The notes below the pieces were generated by a model. The model was not told where the DNA came from, made no database searches, and saw only the letters and a program-made list of their open reading frames with translations. Below are positions 23,696 through 31,780 of a DNA stretch of 32,141 nucleotides, one piece after another; position 1 is the stretch's first letter, and the number at the start of each line of letters is the position of its first letter. Origin of the DNA: Microbispora rosea (lineage in GTDB: Bacteria > Actinomycetota > Actinomycetes > Streptosporangiales > Streptosporangiaceae); NCBI RefSeq assembly GCF_900156315.1, contig NZ_FTNI01000043.1:16525-48665 (forward strand). The letters are read 5' to 3'. Both the position numbers and the translations under genes were made by a program.

Positions 23696-24742
23696 ATGGA
23701 AGTTACCGGTCACATGCCTGCCCAGGACGCTCCCCGGACGCGCTCGGCGAGCATCTGGGACGTCGCCCGGGTGGCCGGTGTCTCCCAGCAGACCGTCAGC
23801 CGCGTCATCAACGGCAAGGCCCGGGTCAGCGAGACGACCCGGGCCAGGGTCCTCCAGGTCATCGCCGAGCTCGGCTACCGGCCCAACCGGCTGGCCCAGG
23901 CGCTGGCCGGAGGGCCGGTCCGCTCGGTCACCGTCCTCACCTCCGACACCGCCCTGTACGGCGCCGCCGCCACCCTGCGCGGCATGGAGGAGGCGGCCAG
24001 GACCGCCGGGTTCTCCGTCGGCATCAGCGTGCTGGAGCGGGACTCCGGCCAGGCGGACATCGCCCTGCGGCTGAACCGGCCCGGGGAGGCGGTCATGGTG
24101 ATCGCCTTCGACGACGCGGGCGTGCGCGCGCTGCGGGCGCTGCCCGCGGACGTCCCGGTCACGGCCGCCGTCGAGCGGCGGCCCGACGACGGTCCCGACG
24201 ACCCGTGGCAGATCTGGCTGGACGACCGGGCGGCGGCCGCGCACGCGACCCGCTATCTGCTGAGCCTGGGGCACCAGACCGTCCACTACGTGGCCATCCC
24301 CTCCTCCACCAGCGCGCTGCCGCAGCGCACCCAGGGCTGGCAGGACGCGCTGCGCGCCGCCGGCCGGCCGCTGCCCGAGCCGCTGCCCGGCGGCTGGAGC
24401 CCCCGATCCGGCTACCTCGCCGTACGCTCCCTGCTCGCGGACCGCTCGGTCACCGCGATCCTGTGCGGCAACGACGACCTGGCGCTGGGCGTCATGCGGG
24501 CCGCGCGCGAGGCCGGGCGGGACATCCCCGGCGACCTCAGCGTGGTCGGCTTCGACGACTCCCCGCCCTCGGCCTACCTCAATCCCGCGCTCACCACGGT
24601 GCGGCTCGACTTCGAGGGTCTCGGCCGGGCCTGCTTCGGCCTGCTGAACCGCAGGCTGGACCCGCAGAACGCCGCGGCCGTCCCGGCCTGGAGCGAGCCC
24701 GAACTCATCGTGCGGGAGAGCAGCGGCCCCGCGCCTGCCTGA
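23696..24742 (+). CDS. LacI-family transcriptional repressor
   Basis: The ATG at 23696 follows AAGG (23684-23687); a second ATG at 23714 is possible. The 348-residue protein has a helix-turn-helix at about 20-39 (IWDVARVAGVSQQTVSRVIN), the hinge YRPNRLAQAL at 61-70, and a periplasmic-binding-protein-like effector domain ending ELIVRESSGP. It sits inside the operon between the binding protein and the alpha-galactosidase. Its likely operator is GTTATCGGTAAC, found at 20460 and 28835. A near-match, GTTACCGGTCAC at 23702-23713, overlaps its own first codons and may add a roadblock. Release by a galactoside or its product is inferred. Confidence 0.93.
   Translation: MEVTGHMPAQDAPRTRSASIWDVARVAGVSQQTVSRVINGKARVSETTRARVLQVIAELGYRPNRLAQALAGGPVRSVTVLTSDTALYGAAATLRGMEEAARTAGFSVGISVLERDSGQADIALRLNRPGEAVMVIAFDDAGVRALRALPADVPVTAAVERRPDDGPDDPWQIWLDDRAAAAHATRYLLSLGHQTVHYVAIPSSTSALPQRTQGWQDALRAAGRPLPEPLPGGWSPRSGYLAVRSLLADRSVTAILCGNDDLALGVMRAAREAGRDIPGDLSVVGFDDSPPSAYLNPALTTVRLDFEGLGRACFGLLNRRLDPQNAAAVPAWSEPELIVRESSGPAPA
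23702..23713 (+). promoter_or_regulatory. Operator-like sequence at the start of lacI
   Basis: GTTACCGGTCAC differs from the palindromic form GTTACCGGTAAC at a single base and lies within codons 3-6 of the repressor gene. It may act as an internal autoregulatory site or be chance. Confidence 0.35.
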
Positions 24743-24786
24743 CCCCGAGCCCGCCCGACCCCGCGCCGCCTGACCCCGAGCCCGCC
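24738..24786 (+). repeat. Direct repeats in the lacI-alpha-galactosidase gap
   Basis: CCTGACCCCGAGCCCGCC occurs exactly at 24738-24755 and 24769-24786, with a degenerate third copy near 24786-24806. The first copy spans the lacI stop codon. The gap of 152 bp is otherwise featureless until the AAAGG site at 24885. Confidence 0.75.
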
Positions 24787-24894
24787 TGCCCCCGAGCCTG
24801 CCTGACCTGCGCCGCCACGGTCCTCCGCCACGCCATGCGGGCGGAGCGTTCCGCATGCCATGCCGCCCTTCCCCTTCGCCGTCGAAAGGCTGAG

Positions 24895-26967
24895 ATGATC
24901 CATCACGACTCCGAACACCGCCTGTGGGTGCTGTCCGGGCCGTCCTCCTCCTACGTGCTGCACCTCGACGATGCCGACCGGCCGCGCGTCCTGCACTGGG
25001 GACCGCGGTTCACCCCCGAGCAGGCGGCCTCTCTCCTGCTACGGCTGCCGCCGCTGGGCTTCCGGCCGGTGGAGGACCCGCTGGAGGGCTCCTTCGACCT
25101 GGTCGCGACCGGAGGCCTGTGCTACGGGAACGCCGGCCTGCAGGTGCGCTTCGCCGACGGCACCCGCGACCTGGAGCTCGTCTACACCGGACAACGCCGC
25201 GCCGATCGGGAGCTGGTGCTGACGTACGCCGACCGTCACTACCCGCTGGCCGTGGAGTGCCACTACCGCCTGCACGGCGACGTGATCGAGCGCCACCTGG
25301 TGCTGCGCAACGAGGGCGAGCCGGTCACCGTCGTACGCGCGGACTCCGCCACCTGGGTGCTCCCCCGGTTGAACGGCTACCGGCTCAGCTCCGTACGCGG
25401 CCAGTGGGGCGCCGAGACCCGGGTGCACCGCACCGAGCTGCCGTACGGCGAGACCGTCATGACCAGCCGCAGGGGTGTGACCAGCCACCAGGCCAACCCC
25501 TGGGCGATGGTCGACGACGGCACGGCGGGCGAGGAGCACGGCGCGGTCTACTCCTGCGCGCTGGCGTGGAGCGGGAGCTGGCGGCTCACCGCACAGCGCC
25601 TGCCCACCGAGCGGGTGACGCTGTCGGCGGGATTCGGGCACGACCCCGTGACCTGGGAGCTGGGCACCGGGGAGGAGCTGGTCACGCCGGTGTGCGCCGG
25701 GCTGTACACCGAGGGCGGCTTCGGCGCCGCCAGCCGCGCCTGGCACGACCACCAGCTCCGGCATGTCCTGCCGCATGCCGGCGAGCTGCGGCCGGTGCTC
25801 TACAACTCCTGGGAGGCGACGGGCTTCGACGTCTCACTGGACGGGCAGATCCGGCTCGCGGAGTCGGCCGCCCGGATGGGCGTGGAGCTGTTCGTGGTGG
25901 ACGACGGCTGGTTCGGCGCCCGCACGCACGACGCCGCCGGGCTCGGCGACTGGTATCCCAACCCGCGCCGGTTCCCCGACGGGCTCGGGCCGCTGATCGA
26001 CCGGGTGCACGAGCTGGGCATGCTGTTCGGGCTGTGGGTGGAGCCGGAGATGGTCAACCCCGACAGCGACCTCTACCGCGCCCACCCCGACTGGGTGATC
26101 CACCGGCCGCACCGGCGGCGCACCGAGCACCGCAACCAGCTCGTGCTCGACCTGTCCCGGCCCGAGGTCGGGGACTGGCTGTTCCGGACACTGGACGAGT
26201 TGCTGGCCAAGAACGCCATCGACTTCCTCAAGTGGGACATGAACCGCCCCTTCACCGAGGCCGGCCCGGACGAGCGGCTGTGGCTGGGCCACGTGCAGAC
26301 CCTGTACGACGTGCTCGACCGGCTCCGCGCCGCCCACCCGCACGTGCGGATCGAGTCGTGCAGCAGCGGCGGCGGCCGGGTGGACCTCGGCATCCTGCGC
26401 CGCACCGACCAGGTGTGGACCTCCGACAACACCGACGCCCTCGACCGGCTGGACATCCAGCACGGCTTCTCGCAGCTCTACCCGGCCCGGGTGATGGGCG
26501 CGTGGGTCACCGACAGCCCCAACCCCTACACCGGCCGGGAGATCCCCCTCGACTTCCGTTTCCACGTGGCCATGGCCGGGCTGCTCTCGATCGGCGGGGC
26601 CCTGACCGAGTGGAGCCAGGCCGAGCTGGATCGGGCGGCCGAGCTCGTCGCCGACTACAAGCGGATCCGGCCACTGGTCCAGCACGGCCGCCAGCACCGC
26701 CTGCTGCCGCCGGGCGGCGAGCTGTCGGCCGTGCAGTACCTCGCCTCCGACGGCGCCGAGACCGCCGTACTCGTCTTCCGCCGCGCCCGCCGGTTCGGGC
26801 ACGCCGATCCGGGGATCCCGCTGCGCGCCCTCGACCCGCGGGCGCGCTACCGCGACACGGCCACGGGAGAGGTCCACCACGGGGCCGTGCTGCTCGCCCA
26901 CGGACTGTTCCCCGAGCTGGCTCCCGGCGACTACGCCAGCGCCCTGATCCACCTGATCAGGGAATAG
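24895..26967 (+). CDS. GH36 alpha-galactosidase
   Basis: The ATG at 24895 with AAAGG five bases upstream gives 690 residues, the usual GH36 size, with no signal peptide. It has an N-terminal beta-supersandwich, then a TIM barrel with ELFVVDDGWFGAR (331-343), GLWVEPEMVNPDSDLY, the nucleophile Asp448 in FLKWDMNR, ESCSSGGGRVD (487-497) and the acid/base Asp511 in WTSDNTD. A C-terminal beta domain closes it. GH36 bacterial enzymes hydrolyse terminal alpha-galactose from melibiose, raffinose and galactomannan fragments in the cytoplasm. As the last gene of the LacI-controlled importer operon it defines the operon's cargo. No galactose kinase or epimerase follows. Confidence 0.95.
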   Translation: MIHHDSEHRLWVLSGPSSSYVLHLDDADRPRVLHWGPRFTPEQAASLLLRLPPLGFRPVEDPLEGSFDLVATGGLCYGNAGLQVRFADGTRDLELVYTGQRRADRELVLTYADRHYPLAVECHYRLHGDVIERHLVLRNEGEPVTVVRADSATWVLPRLNGYRLSSVRGQWGAETRVHRTELPYGETVMTSRRGVTSHQANPWAMVDDGTAGEEHGAVYSCALAWSGSWRLTAQRLPTERVTLSAGFGHDPVTWELGTGEELVTPVCAGLYTEGGFGAASRAWHDHQLRHVLPHAGELRPVLYNSWEATGFDVSLDGQIRLAESAARMGVELFVVDDGWFGARTHDAAGLGDWYPNPRRFPDGLGPLIDRVHELGMLFGLWVEPEMVNPDSDLYRAHPDWVIHRPHRRRTEHRNQLVLDLSRPEVGDWLFRTLDELLAKNAIDFLKWDMNRPFTEAGPDERLWLGHVQTLYDVLDRLRAAHPHVRIESCSSGGGRVDLGILRRTDQVWTSDNTDALDRLDIQHGFSQLYPARVMGAWVTDSPNPYTGREIPLDFRFHVAMAGLLSIGGALTEWSQAELDRAAELVADYKRIRPLVQHGRQHRLLPPGGELSAVQYLASDGAETAVLVFRRARRFGHADPGIPLRALDPRARYRDTATGEVHHGAVLLAHGLFPELAPGDYASALIHLIRE

Positions 26968-26979
26968 GCGTGCGGGAAA

Positions 26980-27013
26980 GAGGAGGCCCACCGGGCGCCC
27001 GGTGGGCCTCCTC
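26980..27013. terminator. 34-bp perfect palindrome, bidirectional terminator
   Basis: Positions 26980-26996 are the exact reverse complement of 26997-27013. It lies between the alpha-galactosidase gene (+, ends 26967) and the GH-A hydrolase gene (-, ends 27019), six bases before the latter's stop codon. No T tract is visible. Confidence 0.82.
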
Positions 27014-27018
27014 GCCCG

Positions 27019-28731
27019 TCATCTGGGCGTCAGGACCAGGCGGTAGGCGCCGTTGGCGTCCTGGTTGGCGATCGGGATCGTGACGCTGCCGTTGGTGACG
27101 GTGTAGGCGTTCGACCACACCCGGGTCGCCGCCGCCACGTTCGTCTTGCGTCCGGAGCCCGGAACGTACTCAAGGGTCGCGGTGACCGAGGAGCCCAGCC
27201 CGCCGACCCCGTCGACGCGGATCGAGTTGTTGCCGGCCTGGCCGCCGAAGACCAGGCTGAACGTCCTGCCGTCGTAGGCGGCCACGCCGTCGTTGTACGT
27301 GGTCGGGGTCACCTTGACGACGTTGCCGGTCTGGTCGGCGTACCACTTGTACATCCAGTACGACGCCGTCGGCTGGCCGTTGTACAGCAGGCCGTTGAGC
27401 GTGCCGGCCTCGTACCAGAACGCCCGCTCGGCGTCGCGCACGCCCTCGCGCTCGAACTGGGCGACGTAGTGGTTGACGCTGCTCGGCACGTCGATCTCGC
27501 CGGTCGTGGCGTACTCGTTGATGGAGATGGGCCGCGGCGAGATGCCCAGCTCGCGCTCCAGCGCGCGGTAGGCCCGGACGTTCGCGCCGACCTGCTGCCA
27601 TCCGCTCAGCTCGTGCCACGAGACCACCTCGGGCAGGGTGTTCGTGGCCTTCGCGTTGGTGAGGAAGGAGCGCATCCGGTTGAGGTCCAGGTATGAGTAG
27701 CTCGGGCCCATGATGGCCTTGTTCGGCTCGCTCTGCCGGATCCGCTGGTAGGTGCGCACCCATCCCTCGTTGAAGGAGACGCCCGACGCCGACGGCCAGG
27801 TCCAGTCCGGCTCGTTCCACGGCTCCCAGGCGTCGATGTTGCTGACGCCCGCCGACTTCGCCGCCGCGATCATCTTGTCGATCCGGCTGTACCAGTCGTT
27901 CCAGTTCGTCCAGTTGTAGGGGAAGCCGTCGAAGCTGTCGGCCATGTCGACCGTGATCACCGCGCCGACGGCGGCGGCGTTGCGCCAGACGTTCAGCGTG
28001 TCACCGATCGGCACCGGGGAGCCGTTCGGCCGGTGCTCGTGCAGCGGCGGCGGCTGCCGGAGCTGGTGCAGCTTCAGCGGCTGCATCATCGACACCGGCG
28101 GGGTGTTCGCGTCGGACAGGCCGTAGAGGGTGCCCGACGCGACGCGGGTGACCGGGCGCACGACGCTGCTCGCGTCGACCACGAGGGCGCTGCCGCCGCC
28201 GGTCGTGGTGCCCCACTTCTGGTTGCTCTGCCCGTTGCAGGTCCACAGGATGACGGCGGTGCCGTTGGCGGTGCCGGCGTGGTCCACGTCGAGGCACAGG
28301 CCCGACTGCGTCCCCGCGACCGACCCGTCGGAGTTCTGCCGCCACTTCTGGTTGGCCTGGCCGTTGCAGGACCAGATGATCACCTGGGTGCCCGGCGAGG
28401 TCTGGTTGTTGTAGGCGTCAACGCAGCGGGTGCCGTTCATCGTGCGCAGTTCGCCGGCCGAGGTGAACTCGAAGCCCTGGTTGGCCTGGCCGTTGCAGTC
28501 CCAGATGTCCAGCGCGGTGCCGAGCGTGTCGACGTTGCCCTTCACGTCGAGGCACCGGCCGGAGGAGGCGCTCACCAGCGGCGCGGGGGCGGCGGATGCC
28601 GGCGCCGTCCAGGTGAGCGCGGTGGCCGCCAGGGTGACGAGCACCGTGAACAGGCCCATGAGCGGGTGCCGGGCGACGGCGCCCGGCGGCCGTCGCCGCC
28701 CGGCCGCCGGGTGGACGGGTAAGTCGTGCAT
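27019..28731 (-). CDS. Secreted clan GH-A glycoside hydrolase with N-terminal ricin-type lectin (CBM13)
   Basis: The ATG at 28731 follows GAGGAG at seven-base spacing and gives 570 residues. A long basic start precedes a hydrophobic signal ending APASA at about residue 48. A beta-trefoil lectin (about 50-175) has three QxW-type repeats: QANQGF, QANQKW and QSNQKW. The catalytic part begins near 185 (VVDASSVVRPVTRVASGTLYG) and has the acid/base Glu307 in WEPWNEPDW and nucleophile Glu406 in ISINEYATTGE, a clan GH-A barrel close to GH39-like enzymes. A C-terminal beta domain ends in YRLVLTP. The substrate is not assignable, but its promoter carries the same operator as the alpha-galactoside operon, which suggests a galactose-bearing glycan such as galactomannan or arabinogalactan. 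Confidence 0.82.
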   Translation of the reverse strand: MHDLPVHPAAGRRRPPGAVARHPLMGLFTVLVTLAATALTWTAPASAAPAPLVSASSGRCLDVKGNVDTLGTALDIWDCNGQANQGFEFTSAGELRTMNGTRCVDAYNNQTSPGTQVIIWSCNGQANQKWRQNSDGSVAGTQSGLCLDVDHAGTANGTAVILWTCNGQSNQKWGTTTGGGSALVVDASSVVRPVTRVASGTLYGLSDANTPPVSMMQPLKLHQLRQPPPLHEHRPNGSPVPIGDTLNVWRNAAAVGAVITVDMADSFDGFPYNWTNWNDWYSRIDKMIAAAKSAGVSNIDAWEPWNEPDWTWPSASGVSFNEGWVRTYQRIRQSEPNKAIMGPSYSYLDLNRMRSFLTNAKATNTLPEVVSWHELSGWQQVGANVRAYRALERELGISPRPISINEYATTGEIDVPSSVNHYVAQFEREGVRDAERAFWYEAGTLNGLLYNGQPTASYWMYKWYADQTGNVVKVTPTTYNDGVAAYDGRTFSLVFGGQAGNNSIRVDGVGGLGSSVTATLEYVPGSGRKTNVAAATRVWSNAYTVTNGSVTIPIANQDANGAYRLVLTPR

Positions 28732-28834
28732 GGTTCTTCTCCTCGTCGGGGGCGTGAGGGCGGGAACGGCGGAGGCGCGCGGAAGCCGGGCTCCCCGCCG
28801 CTCGGCGTCACGGGATCGGCGACGCCCTATCGGA

Positions 28835-28880
28835 GTTATCGGTAACATCACGGTGTAGAGCGTGCCGATGACGGTGTCAA
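28835..28880 (-). promoter_or_regulatory. Promoter and LacI-type operator of the GH-A hydrolase gene
   Basis: On the minus strand TTGACA (28880-28875) is followed after 17 bp by TACACC. GTTACCGATAAC, the reverse complement of GTTATCGGTAAC (28835-28846), lies just downstream, near the expected transcription start. The 12-mer is identical to that in the operon promoter at 20460. Confidence 0.7.
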
Positions 28881-29010
28881 GCCCCGGTCACAGGACAGGA
28901 CGCTCCACCGGGCCGGAGAGCGGAGTGAAGCCGCAGATCACAGCGGCTTGATTGGGCTCGGAAAGACACCGGGGAGTACGTGGAAGATTCACCTTCGCAC
29001 GGCGTCTTCC

Positions 29011-29039
29011 TTGACGGTTATCGGTGATAGCGGTAACAC
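29011..29039 (+). promoter_or_regulatory. Plus-strand promoter with overlapping operator copies
   Basis: TTGACG (29011-29016) and TAACAC (29034-29039) are 17 bp apart. Between them GTTATCGGTGAT (29017-29028) and GATAGCGGTAAC (29026-29037) are two overlapping variants of the LacI-type operator, each with two changes from GTTATCGGTAAC. The layout copies the promoter at 20446. No sizeable plus-strand gene follows. Confidence 0.55.
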
Positions 29040-29081
29040 TTGCGCCACCCAGACGCCACGCCCGACTCTCGAGGAGTGCCC

Positions 29082-29195
29082 ATGGACCGGGAACCGACCA
29101 TCGACGCGCGGGTGTCGTCGCGCGGGCGCGGAGGCGGCCGGTGGCGCCGACGCCGGCCGAGGGTGTCGTGGGGAAAAAGACGGCCAGGTCCCTGA
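29082..29195 (+). CDS. 37-residue arginine-rich frame, possibly a gene remnant
   Basis: An ATG at 29082 is preceded by GAGGAG (29071-29076) at five-base spacing and by the promoter at 29011. The frame starts MDREPTIDARVSSRGRG, becomes very Arg-rich and stops at TGA 29193-29195 inside the GH29 terminator hairpin. I recognise no family. Either it is a true small protein or, more likely, the 5' stub of a lost operator-controlled gene whose remainder was deleted. Codon use after the first ten residues looks like non-coding GC-rich DNA. Confidence 0.3.
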   Translation: MDREPTIDARVSSRGRGGGRWRRRRPRVSWGKRRPGP

Positions 29196-29211
29196 TCACA
29201 GGGACCTGGCC
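29174..29211 (-). terminator. Intrinsic terminator of the GH29 gene
   Basis: A perfect 12-bp stem (29182-29193 with 29200-29211) closes a six-base loop. On the minus strand it is followed by GTC and five T (29178-29174), a canonical rho-independent terminator and the only one with a T tract in the window. It lies about 150 bases beyond the GH29 stop. Confidence 0.85.
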
Positions 29212-29358
29212 TGGTGAACTTCTCCCGCCCGGGACGAGCTGCCCCGGCGGCTCCGCGACGCCGGCGGCACGGCCGGCCGTCACGCGGGTCCTTCATCCGT
29301 CCTGGTCGCCGGCGTGGGCGGAGGCGTCCTCCGCATCCGGGCCGCGCGACGGCGGTGC

Positions 29359-31338
29359 TCAGACAGCGATGACGGTCCACTGGTTGTTGGCGTTGTTGTT
29401 CGGCGTCCACATGCCGACGGCGGAGCCGGCGGTGGTGTAGCCCATGCCGTCGAGGGCGGTGCCGGTGCCCCGGTTGACGATCTGGTAGCGGCCGTTGCCG
29501 AGGTCGTTCAGGCGCCACTGCTGGTTGTTGCCGCCGTTCCAGGCCGCCTGCCTGGCGTTGGCGCCGTTGGCGGTGTCGCCCCAGCTGTCGGCCACCATGC
29601 CGTTGGTGCGGTTGACGATCCGATACCAGCCGCCGCCCAGGTCGACGAGCTGCCACTGGAGGTTCGTGCTGCCGTCCCAGTTCCACTGCTTGAGGTTCGA
29701 CCCCGACGCCACGTTGCCGCCGCCGTCCAGCACCAGGCCGGTGGAGGCGTTGGCGATCCGCACGTAGCCGGTGGGGGTGCCGCCGGAGCCCAGGGAGGGG
29801 ATCTGACCGTTGAAGGTCAGCTTGACCACGTACGCCGGGGCGCTGAAGGGGGCGTTGGACGAGGGCATCGAGATGTGCAGCCCCGAGCCGTCCTGCGTGC
29901 GGTTGGGCAGGGTGGTGTACTGGCCCGCCGAAGAGCCGAGGAGCTGCACCGAGGCCAGGTTGCTCAGGTTGATCCGGTTGGCGCCCAGGGTCGTGATGTG
30001 CAGGGTGCTGCCCGGCCAGCCCAGCACGGTGGCGTACAGCACCGTGTTGTCCTTGCTGCGGGTGAAGCGGATGTCGGTGTTGGTGCCCGCACGCGGCGTG
30101 GTGAAGGAACCGCCGCCCATCTGGGTGGGGCCCTCGCCGAAGGTCGCCCAGGCGCGGGTGGAGTAGATGGACTCGCCGAACCGCTTCAGGTAGTCCCCGA
30201 TGCCCAGCAGGATCGACCGCTGCCCGGACGGGATGGTGCCGTCGGCCATGGGAGCGATGTTCAGCAGCATGTTGCCGTTCTTGCTGACCCGGTCGATCAG
30301 CGAGTGCAGCATGGCGTTGAGCGAGTAGTAGCCGATGCCGACGGTGTAGCACCAGCTGGAGCTGGAGATGCTGTCGTCGGTCAGCCAGTAGGGGTTCTGA
30401 AGGGCGGCCGGGCCGCCGCGCTCGTAGTCGAAGACCTCTCCCCTGGTGTTGAACCCGTCCTTGTAGGTCGCGACGACGTCCCTGTTCCAGGCGACCGCCT
30501 GGTTGTAGTAGTACGCCAGGAAGGCCAGCCGCCGGGACTCGTCGAGCCTGCTGAGGTTGAAGTCCTGCCAGATGACGTCGGGCTGGTAACCGTCGATGAC
30601 CTCCTTGAGCTTGTCGTACCAGAGCTGCTGTTCGTCGGCGAAGCTGAGCTGGCCGTACAGCTTCTTGAGGGAGGTCGCCGACTGGGCCGGCGCCCACTGG
30701 TAGAAGCCGGTGAAGTTGTAGGTGTGGTGCATGGCCACGAGCAGTTTGAGGCCCTTGGCCCGGATGGCGTCGGCGTGCAGCCGCAGCAGGTCGAGCCTGG
30801 GCCCGGTGGCGACCGAGTTCCACTCGTTCACCCTGCTGTTCCACATGGAGTAGCCGTCGTGGTGCTCGGCCACCGGCCCGGCGAACCTGGCGCCCGCGTC
30901 GGCGAACAGCTGCGCCCACTCGTTCGGGTCGAAGTTACCCCCGGCCGACTTCAGCTTCGGCGCGAACTGCACCCAGTTGCCGGCCTTGTCCCGGGCGCCG
31001 TTGATGAAGTTGTGGTACGGCCACGCCGACGGGTCGCCATAGACGCTCTTGTGGTGGTTGTTCTCGTTCGACCCGTTGTTGTACATGTTGCGCGGATACC
31101 ACTCGTTGGCGAACGCGGGGACGCTGAACACGCCCCAGTGGTAGTAGATGCCGAACTTCGCGTCCTGGAACCACTCGGCGGCCGGTGGGTGCTGGTCCAC
31201 CGACGACCAGCTCGGGCTGTAGCTCTGCGGACCGGCGTTCGCCCAGGCGGGCCCGGCTTTCAGCAGGCCGGCGGCCGTGGCGGCCCCGGCCGCCAGGAGC
31301 AGTTGCCGGCGGCTGAACTGGAACGAGGGTGCGGACAT
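29359..31338 (-). CDS. Tat-exported GH29 alpha-L-fucosidase with C-terminal lectin domain
   Basis: This 659-residue protein starts with a twin-arginine signal, SRRQLLLAAGAATAAGLL, cut near AWANA (about residue 35). The GH29 domain shows WFQDAKFGIYYHWGVFSVPAFANEWY (56-81), EHHDGYSMWNS (158-168) and the nucleophile Asp259 in DVIWQDFN. A beta domain follows. From about 530 a ricin-B-type lectin has three QxW-like repeats (NLQW, NQQW, NNQW). It should remove terminal alpha-L-fucose, or the similar L-galactose, from plant or other glycans outside the cell. The catalytic loop has Asn where many GH29 enzymes have Asp in the xDS segment. It has its own promoter region and a T-tract terminator, so it is monocistronic. 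Confidence 0.93.
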   Translation of the reverse strand: MSAPSFQFSRRQLLLAAGAATAAGLLKAGPAWANAGPQSYSPSWSSVDQHPPAAEWFQDAKFGIYYHWGVFSVPAFANEWYPRNMYNNGSNENNHHKSVYGDPSAWPYHNFINGARDKAGNWVQFAPKLKSAGGNFDPNEWAQLFADAGARFAGPVAEHHDGYSMWNSRVNEWNSVATGPRLDLLRLHADAIRAKGLKLLVAMHHTYNFTGFYQWAPAQSATSLKKLYGQLSFADEQQLWYDKLKEVIDGYQPDVIWQDFNLSRLDESRRLAFLAYYYNQAVAWNRDVVATYKDGFNTRGEVFDYERGGPAALQNPYWLTDDSISSSSWCYTVGIGYYSLNAMLHSLIDRVSKNGNMLLNIAPMADGTIPSGQRSILLGIGDYLKRFGESIYSTRAWATFGEGPTQMGGGSFTTPRAGTNTDIRFTRSKDNTVLYATVLGWPGSTLHITTLGANRINLSNLASVQLLGSSAGQYTTLPNRTQDGSGLHISMPSSNAPFSAPAYVVKLTFNGQIPSLGSGGTPTGYVRIANASTGLVLDGGGNVASGSNLKQWNWDGSTNLQWQLVDLGGGWYRIVNRTNGMVADSWGDTANGANARQAAWNGGNNQQWRLNDLGNGRYQIVNRGTGTALDGMGYTTAGSAVGMWTPNNNANNQWTVIAV

Positions 31339-31780
31339 GGCGAGGACCTCTCGCGATCGGGGGGATTCTGCGGGGCGCCGGACGGCGACGGCCGGCGCGG
31401 CGATCCCGTGAGGATCAGCTCGGCCACGACGGCCCTGGCCCGACGACGGTACGCATGGACACGATCCCTTGGATGTTTCTCGGAGATGAGCAGACGGTCA
31501 CCGCAGAGACATTGGATGTCGTTGTATGTCAGGCAGAGCGATCTGTCCATACTCTCCCGCCGCCGGGCCCGCGTGTCACGCGCTCCGCGGCTACGAGGCC
31601 TTGTCCGTTCGACCACCGAAAACGAGGCCCGGGCAGACGAATCCGCACGTCGACGTATGCCGCATCGGCATTGCCGCTACTCGCCTCGCACCGGGTGCGG
31701 TCAGCGCATGTCCGCCAAGGGCACCACCCTGATTCCGTCGAGTAATGGGATGTCTGAAAGTTTCACCCTGGGCTGGGGGC
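31339..31780. other. 442-bp intergene upstream of the GH29 gene
   Basis: The GH29 promoter candidate lies at 31508-31549. The rest, notably 31550-31780, shows no repeat, RNA gene or credible small coding frame; the frames open there follow GC bias only. No copy of the GTTATCGGTAAC operator is present. Confidence 0.6.
31508..31549 (-). promoter_or_regulatory. Probable GH29 promoter with inverted repeat
   Basis: On the minus strand TGGACA (31549-31544) and TACAAC (31526-31521) are 17 bp apart. Immediately downstream GACAT and ATGTC form an inverted repeat around three bases (31508-31520), with another ATGTC (plus strand) at 31526-31530. This is a plausible operator of a regulator not encoded in the window. 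The long leader of about 170 bases before the ATG is unexplained. Confidence 0.4.

Larger units (their letters stand above)
28732..29358. other. 627-bp intergene with two operators, an orphan promoter and a terminator
   Basis: From left to right it holds the ribosome binding site and leader of the GH-A gene, its promoter/operator (28835-28880), a second operator cluster with a plus-strand promoter (29011-29039), a 37-codon frame (29082-29195) and the GH29 terminator (29174-29211). I see nothing in 29212-29358. Confidence 0.7.
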
